From the NCBI RefSeq assembly GCF_011764545.1, contig NZ_AP022870.1, positions 1,534,001-1,598,000 of the forward strand: DNA of 64,000 bases. Direction: 5' to 3'. The stretch comes from Phytohabitans flavus (lineage in GTDB: Bacteria; Actinomycetota; Actinomycetes; Mycobacteriales; Micromonosporaceae). The position numbers and the translations under genes are program-made. The stretch's first letter is position 1. Each line of letters opens with the position of its first letter. Shown here piece after piece: positions 1-9,568 of this stretch. The notes beneath the pieces were generated by a model. The model made no database searches, was not told the origin of the DNA, and was given only the letters and a program-made list of their open reading frames with translations.

Positions 1-2323
1 CGCGGCGAGCAGGCGCAGGGCCCGGCCCTCGGCACGGGGCGACATCGGACCGCAGCGTGCCAGCTGGGCCTCGGCCAGGGGCCGCGCCTCCTCCGGCCGC
101 CCCATCCGCAGGTACGCCTCGGCGGCGTCGGCGCGCCACGGCAGGAACGCGGGCGTGTCCATCCGCCATTTGCCCATGAGCTCGCCGCAGAGCCGGAAGT
201 CGCGCAGCGCCAGCGCGGGGTTCCCGGTCGCCAGACTGTGCCGTCCTCGGGCGCGCAGGTACTGCAAGCCGAATCTGGTCTCGAACATGGCCTCGGGTAC
301 CGGCAGCCCGAGCTGTTCGGCGGCCGTCTCGTGCCGCCCCATCGCGTCGCACGCGAGGATCAGCGTGCTCAGTGGTTTGCCGATCGCGACCCCCCACCCG
401 GCCGGCGGAACGAGCGCCAGGGCGGTACGGGCATGTCGTTCGGCGGACGGCATGTCCCCCTGGCGGACGGCTATCTCGCCGCGGATCCCGGCCAAGCGGG
501 CACTCCAGCTGGGCGCGCGTTGGGCCTCAACCGCGGCGCTGACCGCCTCGCACCACTCCTGCGCCTGGGCCAGGCAGTCGCCATAGGTGAGCGCGTGCAG
601 CGTCCACACGACCGCGTCGAACGACGTGTCGTCGGGACGGCAGCCGCGCAGGATCTGGTCAGCGCGTGCGGTGAGGTCGCTTTGGCCGCCTGCGGTCAGG
701 ACCTCCGAGAGCAGCTTCGCCGCGTCCAGCCGGCGTAGGGCCGCGACCGACGAGTGCACGCCGTTGTCCCGGCCGGCCGGCAGTTCGTGCAGCCGCGGGT
801 GGACGTCGAGCGGGTGGGTGCAGCGCATCCAGTCGCGCAGCACGGTCAGCTCCTGCGCTGTGCACGACCGCTCGGCCTCTGACCGCAGGATCGTGTCGAG
901 CACGTCGCGAGCTTGCTCCGAGCGACCGTGCCAAAGCAGCGCGCGTACCAAGGCGACGGCGTGCCCGCCGGTCATGATGCCGCGCTGGGCCGCCTCGGTG
1001 AGCTCGGCGAGCCGGTCGGCGGGTACGGCGGGGTTGAGGCACCACTCCGCGCGAACGAGCTTGATGGTGATCTCGCTGCGGCGCCGCTCGTCGGTACAGC
1101 CGGAGCGCGCCTGGCGCAGGTACGCGATGGCACGGTCTGCCCGGCCTTCGTACAGCGCCCGGGCGGAGGCGTCCTCCAGTACCGCAATGCCCCAGGTGGG
1201 CATGTTTCTGCCGGCCTGGACAAGATGCTCGGCCACGACACCGGTCGGCATGCCGCGCCTGTGCGTGATCTCCGCGGCCGCGCTGTGCATGGCCGTGAGT
1301 TCGTCCGCGCTCATATCGCCAAGCACGGCGCTGCGCGCGGCCTCGGCACGGAAGATTCCGCCAGCGGTGAGTCCTGTGGCCGCGATCGCATGCAGGCCGC
1401 GGGCCAGTTGATCGCTCGGGAGGCCGAGCAGGTCGTCGAGACCGTCCTCGCCCCAAGGACCGCCAGACCGCGGGCCACTTGGACCACCCGTTCGCCGCCG
1501 CGGTGCAAACAGGCCAGGACCGCCCGCCCGTACCGGGCGCCGGCGACGTGTACCGCGACGGACCGGTCGTCCTCGATTGCCCGCAGGCGCTCGCGATAGT
1601 CCTCGGCCAGCGCGGCGACGAGCAGCGGGTTGCCGCCACTGAGTCGAAACCAGGGCAGGTGCAGGCGTTGGCCCGCCTCGTGCCCGACGAGGTCCCACGC
1701 CAAGGTCCGCACGCCCTGCTTCGACAGCGGCTCGAGGTGCACGGTGTGGCAATGCGACTGCCGCGCCAACTCCGCGGCGGTGCCGCCCTCGGCGTACCCG
1801 CTCGGGTCGGTATGGCTAAGTACCAAGACGATGCGGGCGAAGTGCGTCCGACGCGCCATGAAGAGCAGTGCCCATCGGGACTCCGCGTCGGCATGTTCGA
1901 TGTCGTCAATGCTGATCACCAGGGGTTGGGCTGCGGACAACCTCAGCAGGGCGGCGCAAATTACCTCGATCGATGGCAGGTCTACCTGCGCCGCCGGCAC
2001 CGTACCGGACCTGGGGCCTGCCACCGTACTGGCGGCGACCACCCTCGGCGAGGCAATCGGGGCGCGCTCGTCGACCGCGACCGCGGCGGCGTGGAGCAAC
2101 TGGGAGAGCACCCGAGGGGCAGGTTCTGTTCGGCGGGCGAGGCGGTCGCCGCGAGCGCGACGGCGCCCAACTCCTGCCCGCGCCGCCGGCAGGCGTCCAG
2201 TAGCGTGCTCTTGCCGGTGGCAGTCGCCCCAGTGACCAGGACGACGCCGCCGCGCCCCGACGATGTGCCCCGCACAAGCTCGTCGAGCAGCTCAAGTGCA
2301 TCTTGTCGATCGATCGGGTTCAC
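1..2323 (-). CDS. LuxR-family (LAL-type) ATPase regulator, 3' end beyond window, two frameshifts
   Basis: Large ATP-binding transcriptional regulator. The N-terminus carries a Walker A loop (GATATGKST) and a Walker B-like strand (LVISIDDIEHAD), followed by a long helical TPR-like region that is still open at the left edge. The C-terminal LuxR HTH expected for this family lies outside the window, so the class is inferred from the NTPase and helical parts. The reading frame changes twice: near 2111 (a CCC run on the plus strand, GGG in the gene) and near 1451-1454 (CCCC). Adding one G at each place restores a continuous protein running from MNPIDRQDALELLDELV through VARGLAVLGEDGLDDLLGLP into the helical part. 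Both breaks are homopolymer contractions, so a sequencing artefact is more likely than decay. The start at 2323 is the first in-frame ATG before the Walker A region. Confidence 0.8.
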
Positions 2324-2685
2324 AATCAGCCTCCCGATGGGCTGAAGGTGTGGTAGACCGTGCCGACCCTATTTGCGTCACCATTCGAGCCGCTATTCGT
2401 CGGTTATCGGCTCGCCGTCCGGCGGCGATCGATGTGCTCCCAGCGCGTCGCTCACCAGCGGTAATGGGATGAATACTTGTCGTCGTAAATTTGTCGTGTC
2501 GGGCATGCGCAATTAGCCCTCGCCTTGATCAAGGTGTGCGTTCCCGTTCTATCGGTCCCAGCCGCTAATTTCTGCTGAGCCGAGAAATAGACTGATCTTT
2601 CCCCTCAAGGCCGCTTCAGTCAGGCGAGAACTAGACAAAGTGTGACTCGGCTTTCCCGGTGAGGTCGCCGCGCGGGGCGGGTCGG
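2324..2685. other. Intergenic region upstream of the LuxR-type gene
   Basis: No convincing gene on either strand. It is more AT-rich than its surroundings and contains the perfect 12-bp palindrome CCTTGATCAAGG at 2523-2534, which could be a regulator site. It would hold the promoter of the leftward LuxR-type gene and the 3' end of the DUF418 gene. Confidence 0.5.
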
Positions 2686-3866
2686 TCAACGACCGTACGT
2701 CAGGCGCCTGAGCAGCCACTCCGCCGGTCCGCGCTGCCCTCGTGCCTCAAGTGCGCCTGCGGCGAGCACCGAGACGATCCACACCGCGACGGCGGCGGCG
2801 AACGCGGTGTAGGTGGAGCCGCCCAGGTCGAGGGTGAACGGGACGAAGAGGGCGGTCCAGGCCACCGACTGGAGCAGGTAGCCGCTCAGGGACCGTCTTC
2901 CCAGCGCGGCGACCGCCTCGACCGAGGACAGCTGCCGGCCCTTGGGAAAGCGCAGTGCCAGCAGGCCGAACAGCGCGACGTAGCCCGGGCCGCCGGACAT
3001 GCCGCTGGCCGAGTGTAGGTACGCGGTGGCCTCAAGCGTGGCGGTGTCGACGTGGATCGCGCCGGCGGCGACCAGCGCGTACGGCAGCCCACCGAGAAAG
3101 GCGACGGCGAGGCCACCGGCCGCGACGCAGCGCAGCAGGACGCGGTGTGCCGCGGGGTCCTCCAGGATCCGGCGGCGGCCGGACCACATGCCGAGCCAGA
3201 CGACCACGATGAACGGCAGCACGGCGGCCGTGTGGGCCGGCCACTCCGCCAGCCGGTCCACAACGGAGTTGCCATAGGACGTCGCGGCCAGGGACGGGTT
3301 GGGGAGTTGGTGACCGCCGCGTCGCCGCCTTTGGCGTCGACCACCAGCCTGCCGGCGAGCACAGCGACGGAGGCGAGCTGCAACCCCCACAGCCACAGGA
3401 CCGCGCTGTGGAACCTGTCGCCGCGGCGCAGTAGTAGGAGCGTGGCGAGGATCCCGACGATGCCGTACGCGCCGAGGAAGTCACCGTAGTAGAGCAACGT
3501 GGCGTGGGCGGCACCGAAGCCGACCAGCCACGCGTTGCGGCGTAAGAGGATGCGGCGAGTGGCAGTGCCGGCCGCGTCGCTGCGGCGGGCCAGTTGCACC
3601 AAGCCGTACCCGAACATCAACGCGAACACCGGGTATGCGCGACTGTCCACAAAGGCAACCAGGAAGAAGTTGATGACTCGCTGGAACCCGTACGGCGCGC
3701 CGTCCAGGCCGGGCTGGCCGGCGAAGGCGAAGTTCGCCGCGTTGGCGAGGGCGATGAACAGCAGCATCCCGCCCCGGGCCAGATCCGGTGCGAGTGCACG
3801 GTAGGCGCGGGGCACAGGCCCCTTCGTCGTCGCCGGTAGGAGCGGCATGCCTGTCGTCTGTCCCAT
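2686..3866 (-). CDS. DUF418 family membrane protein, one frameshift
   Basis: Polytopic membrane protein of the DUF418 / acyltransferase-like group, often annotated as a conserved inner membrane protein of unknown substrate. The N-terminal two thirds (MGQTTGMPLLPATTKG..., with IALANAANFAFAG and FALMFGYGLVQLARR) and the C-terminal third (SGYLLQSVAWTALFVPFTL) are in different frames. The switch lies at the GGGG run 3301-3304 (CCCC in the gene). One extra C gives a continuous protein of about 393 residues, normal for the family. The C-terminal part with its paired SGYLLQS segment is typical of DUF418. The start at 3866 precedes a short hydrophilic head and the first membrane segment. A 7-bp inverted repeat (GCCAGAT/ATCTGGC, 3931-3948) lies upstream and may be regulatory. 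The substrate cannot be inferred. Confidence 0.8.
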
Positions 3867-4155
3867 AGGCCCACGCTAAGCCTCGCCGGCCCCACCGTCG
3901 CCAGGGCAGAACATGCCATGACGGTGGGCCGCCAGATTTACATCTGGCGATCCCTAGAGGTACTTGGAAAGCACAGTCACATCCTCTATCGAACAGTCCA
4001 ATTCCAAGGCCAAAGTGACTCGAACGATCGTAGTCCGACACCTTCGGGACACTGCCGCCGGTGGCATGAAAAGACCACTTCCGAGATAGGAAGGCAGGCG
4101 CCAATGATAGCCATCACGGGGCGGCTGTCTCCTATGCTCGGAAGGAGTCGCGCGG
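3867..4155. other. Intergenic region with an inverted repeat
   Basis: No supported gene. It contains the inverted repeat GCCAGAT-TTAC-ATCTGGC at 3931-3948, about 65 bp upstream of the DUF418 start. Short open stretches here show no codon bias or recognisable similarity. Confidence 0.4.
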
Positions 4156-4398
4156 ATGGCCGTCGATACAACCACGCGGGATCGCCCTCGGAACCTCCAG
4201 CGATACAACGGTGTGTCGGCGCCCGGGCAACAGCCGCATCGCTCGTCGAACAGTGCTGTTGCGGTCCGGGTTCGCGCCGTGGCCGGCGACACCGGTCCAT
4301 CGTACGAGCCACGCTGCGGACCTTTGCCCCCGCTCCGCATCATGCGTGCCGATGCTCACCACGAGCATGCGGCCGATCGACCGCTCTTGAAGTAGGGA
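4156..4398 (+). CDS. Possible small hypothetical protein upstream of the peptide gene
   Basis: A 79-residue open frame starting MAVDTTTRDRPRN, with a Shine-Dalgarno-like GGAAGGAG at 4139-4146 and ending about 10 bases before the next gene. GC at third positions is only moderate and no domain is recognised; the C-terminal half is rich in Pro, Arg and His. Its position directly ahead of the peptide gene would make it the first gene of that operon if real. It may equally be the untranslated leader of the peptide-protease unit. Low confidence. Confidence 0.25.
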
Positions 4399-4408
4399 GG
4401 TGACCTCA

Positions 4409-4483
4409 ATGAAGAAGCTTTCCGTCCGCCGGCTCGAGCCGGTGAAGACCAGCGCCGCTGCGTCTTGCCCCGCCGAGGCGTAA
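4409..4483 (+). CDS. 24-residue peptide, candidate RiPP or signalling-peptide precursor
   Basis: A very short gene with one of the best ribosome binding sites in the window (GGGAGGTGA at 4395-4403). It encodes 24 residues: a basic N-terminal half (MKKLSVRRLEPVKT) and a small, Ala-rich C-terminal half with a single Cys, ending CPAEA. It lies 87 bp upstream of, and co-directional with, a membrane metalloprotease that carries a PqqD-like domain, the domain class that binds leader peptides of ribosomally made, modified peptides. The split into a charged leader-like segment and a small-residue core with one Cys fits a precursor role, but that is inference. No radical SAM, cyclodehydratase or lanthipeptide gene is nearby. 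An alternative is a leader or attenuation peptide for the downstream gene. Confidence 0.55.
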   Translation: MKKLSVRRLEPVKTSAAASCPAEA

Positions 4484-4570
4484 GTCAGATCTACCGCAGG
4501 TCTGTGGGGGCCGGGGCCGTCGCGCCCGGGCCCCACAGGTTCGTCGCAAGCGCGCAGGAAGGAAGGGAAG

Positions 4571-5863
4571 ATGGCCGGGTACACACCTGACTCACTCGTG
4601 ACCGTTCGTCCGTTCACCCATCGGTCCGAAGGGGACACGGTCATCCTCGGGGACCTCGATCGCCATGTGTTTGTGGCCATTCCTGCCGAGGGGCTGGACA
4701 TTCTTGAGTCGCTGGCCGCCGGCAACACGGTCGGCCACACGGCGCGGCTGTACCAAGAGAAGTACCACGACACCCCCGACATCGAGGACTTTCTCGAGGC
4801 GCTCGAGCAAGAGGGTTTCATCGGTGAGGCCTCCGCCGTGGACGCGGGTGAGGTTCCCGAGGTCCGGCAGGCCCACTGGCGCTGGCGCTTCGAGTGGCTC
4901 TCGCCACGGGCAGCCCAACGGTTGGTGAGCTGGCCGGTGTTGGCCTTCTGCGGCCTGCTCATGGTCGTGGCGGCGGCCATGATCGTCGACGACCCCGGCG
5001 TGCTGCCCAAACCGGGCAACGCCCTGCTGTTCCCAACCCACTTCGCGGCCCTGACCTGGGCCTGGATCACCTTCGCGATGCTCGGCCTGTTCCTGCACGA
5101 GCTGGGTCACCTCGTCGCCGCCCGCGCGGCCGGCGTCCCCGCTGGCATCGGGATGGGAAATCAGCTCTGGGTCCTGGTCGCGCAGACCGACATGACCGCG
5201 ATCTGGATGAAACCCAAGCGCCAGCGCTATCTCGCCTTCGCGATCGGCATGGTCGTCGACGGCGTCCAGACTGCCCTGCTGGTCTTCTTCATCTGGTCCG
5301 CCCACCGGGGATGGGTCAGCCCGCCCGAGTGGGCCGTGCTGCTCGCGACCGCGGTGCTGCTCACACCCTTGGCGCGCATAATCTGGCAGCTCTTCTTCTT
5401 CCTGCGCACCGACATCTACTACATCATCGCCACGGCCTTCAAGTGCAAGAACCTGATGACCGACACCGACAACTACCTGCGCAACCGGTGGGCCCGTCTC
5501 CGCCGGTCGCCGCACATAGTCGACCAGTCCGGGATCCCGCCCGGCGAGATGCGGGTGATCCGTTGGTACTCGCTGCTCTGGTTCTTCGGACGGTTTGCCT
5601 CGATCGTTTTCTACGTCCTGGTCCTGCTCCCCGTCTTCTGGGGCTACGTCTATCAGTTCATCCTGCTGCTTACCGGCAACGACACACAGTTCAGCTCCTT
5701 CGACTTCGCCACTGTTGGCATACTCGTCTTTCTCATCAACGGCGGCGGTCTCATGTTGTGGCTACGCGGCATGTATCGCGGAGCCCGCGCGCGACGCCGC
5801 GCGGCCCGCTCGCGGCGTGTCGACGAGGCGGCACCGACCCCTGAACCGGCGGGCATCGCTTGA
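4571..5863 (+). CDS. Membrane zinc metalloprotease (M50-like) with N-terminal PqqD/RRE domain
   Basis: 430 residues. Residues about 10-85 form a PqqD-like winged-helix RiPP recognition element (strand ILGDLDRHVFVAIP, then a helical half ending FLEALEQEGFIGE). The rest is a polytopic M50-type intramembrane peptidase: the zinc motif HELGH is at residues 176-180 inside a hydrophobic helix, and a likely third-ligand helix (GMVVDGVQTALL) follows, then four or more further membrane segments and a basic tail. Proteins of this layout are usually annotated as peptide zinc metalloproteases or PqqD-family proteins and are known from peptide-processing loci such as YydH of the epipeptide system. Here the only partner in sight is the 24-residue peptide just upstream. 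The likely role is recognition of that peptide through the RRE and its cleavage in the membrane. The ATG at 4571 follows a purine-rich AGGAAGGAAGGG. Confidence 0.8.
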   Translation: MAGYTPDSLVTVRPFTHRSEGDTVILGDLDRHVFVAIPAEGLDILESLAAGNTVGHTARLYQEKYHDTPDIEDFLEALEQEGFIGEASAVDAGEVPEVRQAHWRWRFEWLSPRAAQRLVSWPVLAFCGLLMVVAAAMIVDDPGVLPKPGNALLFPTHFAALTWAWITFAMLGLFLHELGHLVAARAAGVPAGIGMGNQLWVLVAQTDMTAIWMKPKRQRYLAFAIGMVVDGVQTALLVFFIWSAHRGWVSPPEWAVLLATAVLLTPLARIIWQLFFFLRTDIYYIIATAFKCKNLMTDTDNYLRNRWARLRRSPHIVDQSGIPPGEMRVIRWYSLLWFFGRFASIVFYVLVLLPVFWGYVYQFILLLTGNDTQFSSFDFATVGILVFLINGGGLMLWLRGMYRGARARRRAARSRRVDEAAPTPEPAGIA

Positions 5864-5895
5864 CATCCCGGCAACTGCCAAAGCGCGGGGCGGCG

Positions 5896-6636
5896 TCAAT
5901 CGCGGTCCGTGGTCGGGGCGTCCGCTGCTGGAGGTGCGGGCGCCACGGCAGGGCCAGCGTCGAGCTGAAGGCGGTAGCCCATGCCCGGTTCGGTGAGCAG
6001 ATGCTGTGGGTGGCTGGGATCATCTTCGAGTTTGCGGCGCAGCTGGGCCATGTACTGGCGCAAGTACTGGGTTTCGTTCGCGAACTTCGGCCCCCATACC
6101 TGTTCCAGCAGTTGACGCTGGCTCACCAGCGCTCCCTGGTGGCGGGCAAGGATCGTCAGCAGATGCCATTCAGTGGGAGTGAGCCGCACCTGGGTACCGT
6201 CAGCGTTGTGGACGAGCCGGTTGGCCAGGTTGATGGTGTGTCCACCGACCTCCATCGTCGGCGTGGCGGCGGCGGTGGAGGTGCGGCGGCTGGCCGCGCG
6301 GATACGGGCGAGGAGCTCATCGACGCCGAAGGGCTTGGTGATGTAGTCGTCAGCACCGGCGTCCAGCGCGTCGACCTTGTCCGCGCTGCCGCTGCGCCCG
6401 GACAGCACGATGATCGGTGCGTTGTTCCAGCCGCGCAGGTTGCGGATGACCTCAACGCCGTCGCGGTCGGGTAGGCCGAGGTCGAGCACGATCAGATCCG
6501 GCCTGCGGCTGGCGGCCGCGTGGAGCGCAGCAGTCGCGTCGGCCGCGACCTCGACGTCGTATCCACGGGCATGCAGGTTGATCCGTAACATTCGCAGGAT
6601 CTGCGGGTCGTCGTCGACGACCAGGATGCGGCTCAT
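5896..6636 (-). CDS. kdpE: KdpE response regulator
   Basis: OmpR/PhoB-type response regulator. The receiver domain shows the acidic pair (VVDDDP), the phospho-acceptor Asp in LIVLDLGLPDRDG, and the conserved Lys in ITKPFG. The C-terminal winged helix contains LTPTEWHLLTILARHQG and ends with the wing GMGYRLQ. The DNA-binding half matches KdpE, including QLLEQVWGPKFANETQYLRQY. It partners the KdpD kinase encoded immediately upstream on the same strand. The ATG at 6636 overlaps the kdpD stop as ATGA; an ATG two codons earlier (6642) is also possible. No kdpFABC genes are in the window, so the regulated potassium pump must lie elsewhere or be absent. Confidence 0.9.
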   Translation of the reverse strand: MSRILVVDDDPQILRMLRINLHARGYDVEVAADATAALHAAASRRPDLIVLDLGLPDRDGVEVIRNLRGWNNAPIIVLSGRSGSADKVDALDAGADDYITKPFGVDELLARIRAASRRTSTAAATPTMEVGGHTINLANRLVHNADGTQVRLTPTEWHLLTILARHQGALVSQRQLLEQVWGPKFANETQYLRQYMAQLRRKLEDDPSHPQHLLTEPGMGYRLQLDAGPAVAPAPPAADAPTTDRD

Positions 6637-9256
6637 CGCCATTCCCGCCGCTGCTCCACGCGATTGCGGCGGTGGAGGCGCTCGACGATGGCCCGGTCAG
6701 CCAGCGCCGTAGCGTGCGCTTCACTCGCGGCCGCCGGTGGCTGCGCGGCGGGGAGCGTGAGGATCATGGTGAGGCCGCCTCCTGGCGTCGTTTCCGGTCT
6801 GAGGGTCCCGCCCATCGCTTCGGCGAGGCCGCGGGACAGGGCTAGTCCCAGGCCGACGCCAGTGCCGGTGGAGCGGTCGCCGAGTCGTTGGAACGGCTGA
6901 AACACCCGGTCCCTGGCCTCTTCCGGGATGCCCGGGCCGCGATCGATGATCCGCAACTTAACCTGGGCCTTGTGGTCGCTGCCAGTGATCGTCGGTGACC
7001 TCCCAGGCGGGCTGAACTGCAGGGCGTTGCCGATGACGTTGACCAGGACCCGTTGCAGCAAGACAGGATCGGCAACGACGGCGGCGAGGTCGTCCGGGAT
7101 ACGCACGCGGACGAGCCGGCCGGGCACGCCGAGCTCATCCAGCGCCGCCGGGACGGCGTCTTCCAGCCCTACCGCAGTGGCGAACACGCCGAGGACGCCG
7201 GCTTGCAGCCGGCTCATGTCGAGCAGGTTCTCGATCAGTCGACGCAGCCGCTCGTGCGACTCGGCGGCAGTGGCCAGCAGCTCTTCCCGGTCTTCGGCCG
7301 AGAACTCGACGTCCTGGCTGCGCAGGCTGGCCACCGCGGCTATTGCCGAGGCCAGCGGGGTGCGCAGGTCGTGGCTGACCGCGGCGAGCAGCGCGGTGCG
7401 CATCTTGTCGGCCTCCTCCAGCGGGCGGGCCTTGGCAGCCTCCGCGGCGAGGCGTTCCTGACGTAGGGCAAGAGCAGCCTGAGCGGCGAACGCCTCGACA
7501 ATGCGCCGGTCGCTGTCCGGCAGCGCGCGCCCGCACAGGGCCAAGGCGAGGTCGTCGTCGACCAGTACGGTGGTCTCACCCTGCCCAGGGGCCCAGCAGG
7601 GTGGATCGCCGACCGTGGCCGCGATTCGCCACGCCGCTGGGTCGTCCTGCCGGTCCGGGGCGTCCAGCGTGCCGGGCAGACGTTCGAGCACGGTGACCGA
7701 GGCCAGGCCAAAGGTTTCTCGGATCCGCTCCACCAGCGCGGTCAGGGGCGCCCGCCGCGCAACACGCTGCCGGCGACGGTGGCCAGGGTGGAGGCGTCAG
7801 CCGAGGCGGCGGCGGCTTCCCGGGTGCGGCGGGCAGCAAGGTCGACCACCGCTGCCACCGCCACGGCGACGACGAGAAAGACGAGCAGGGCCAGTACGTT
7901 CTCGCGGCCGGCGATGTCGAAGGCATCGAACGGTTCCGTGAAGAAGTAGTTGAGCAGCCCGAAGCCGATCACTGCGGCGGCCACGGCCGGCCACATCCCG
8001 CCCACCAGCGCCACGGCGACCACGGCAGCCAGCACGAGCAGCATATTGCTGGCCAACGACAGGTCGTCCCGCAGCGGGCGCAGGCCGACAGCGAGCAGGG
8101 GCAGCCCCAGCACGGTGAGTGCGAAGCCCGCGAGCCGGCGTGACCGGGACAGAGGGCTCGTGCCAGCGGCCAGACGCAGTCGGCCCTGCCCTACCTGTTC
8201 ATGGGCGACCAGGTGCACGTCGATCGGCCCGGACAGGTTGGTCGTGGTGAGCCCGACGCCTGCGGAGAGGATCTGCGCCAACCGGCTGCGCCGGGAGGCG
8301 CCGAGCACGAGCTGCGTGGCGTTGACGCCGCGCGCGAAATCTATCAGCGCGGCGGGGACGCGGCCGCCAGTGACTTGGTGGTACGTGCCGCCGAGGCTTT
8401 CGACCAGGACCCGCTGCCGGGCTAGCAGAGCGGGATCCGCACCGATCAGGCCGTCGGCGCGGCATACGTGCACGGCCATCAGGTCGGCGCCCTTCGTACG
8501 GGCGGCGACGCGGGCGGCGCGGCGGATGAGCGTGTCGCCCTCAGGGCCGCCGGTGAGGGCGACGACGACCCGTTCGCGGGTTTCCCAGATGCCACCGGCC
8601 CGGTACTTCTCCAGTTGCTCGTCGACCTTGTCTGCCAGCCATAGCAGCGCAAGCTCACGCAATGCGGTGAGGTTGCCGACACGGAAGTAGTCGCCCAACG
8701 CGGCGTCGACCTTCGCGGGCGGGTAAACGTTGCCGTGCGCCATCCGGCGCCGCAGCGCCTCCGGTGTCATGTCGACCAGTTCGACCTGGTCCGCGTGCCG
8801 GACGAAGTCGTCCGGCACGGTCTCCTGGTCGGCGATGCCAGCGATCTGCTGCACGACGTCGTTGAGCGACTCGAGGTGCTGGATGTTCACGGTGGACAGC
8901 ACTGTGATGCCGGCCTCGATCAGCTCCTGGACGTCCTGCCACCGTTTGGCGTTGCGGGAGCCGGGCACGTTGGTGTGCGCGAGCTCATCGACGACTGCCA
9001 CCTGCGGACGGCGGGCGATGACAGCGTCGATGTCCATCTCGGTGAAGGTGGTCCCGCCGAAGCTCAGAGTCTTCCCGGGCACAATCTCCAGGTCTCCGAT
9101 GAGCCGCTCGGTGTGTTCGCGGCCATGCGTTTCCACGGACCCGACCACCACGTCGGTGCCCCGCCCCTTGCGGCGGTGGGCCTCTCCGAGCAGGGCGAAG
9201 GTCTTGCCGACGCCGGGGGCGGCACCGAGATAGATGCGCAGCTGGCCACGTGCCAT
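6633..9256 (-). CDS. kdpD: KdpD sensor histidine kinase, one frameshift near 7745
   Basis: Osmosensitive potassium sensor kinase. Domains in order: KdpD N-terminal domain with Walker A GAAPGVGKT and the VVDELAHTNVPGSRN segment; a universal-stress-like domain (LVLGASRRSRLAQIL); a four-helix membrane block (LPLLAVGLRPL... LLNYFFTEPF); a GAF-like region; the HisKA box SHDLRTPLAS; and an ATPase domain (NVIGNALQF, GPGIPEEARDRVF, GVGLGLAL). The frame breaks between VLRGGRP and LTALVERIRETFG at the GGGG run 7745-7748 on the plus strand. One added C in the gene gives a single protein of about 874 residues, the usual KdpD length. Two separate genes are less likely. The ATG at 9256 has a GGGAGG ribosome site eight bases upstream. 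Confidence 0.9.
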
Positions 9257-9568
9257 AGACCGATCCTCCCGGTTGCGGACCGATGCGGGAACTCGCAATC
9301 GATGGCCAGGTCGAATTCGTGGGAGACCGACCAGCCGGTGTGGACGCTGGCGTTCATGAGTGCCACGGTCCGGTCGCCGCGCTCGCCCGGCCAGGTCTGA
9401 TGGGAGGCGAAATGCTGAGGAGGCCGTATCTGCGTGACGAGACAGGCCCGCGGCGATACCGCCCGCGGGCTGCAGCCGACTCAGCGGGAACTCGTCGGTG
9501 GTGAGTGCTCTGGGCCTGCATGCCGACCAAGCGTTGCTGCGCGCGGCGCGGAAGCGCTCAGAGGCAGG
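9257..9568. other. Intergenic region between the GH3 gene and kdpD
   Basis: No supported gene. It carries a GC-rich 8-bp hairpin (GCCCGCGG at 9446-9453 with CCGCGGGC at 9463-9470) downstream of the leftward GH3 gene that could act as its terminator. The kdpD promoter should lie in the part next to 9256. Confidence 0.4.

Noticed and set aside
659..1909. Long Arg-rich open frame on the minus strand
   Set aside because: It is an out-of-frame shadow of the LuxR-type gene, with composition typical of high-GC shadow frames.
4132..5070. Minus-strand open frame covering the peptide gene and start of the protease
   Set aside because: It lacks domain similarity and runs antisense to a protease with clear motifs.
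7733..7752. Two separate genes for the sensor and kinase halves of KdpD
   Set aside because: The break is a single missing base in a G/C run, the joined protein has normal KdpD length, and no ribosome site precedes the second half.
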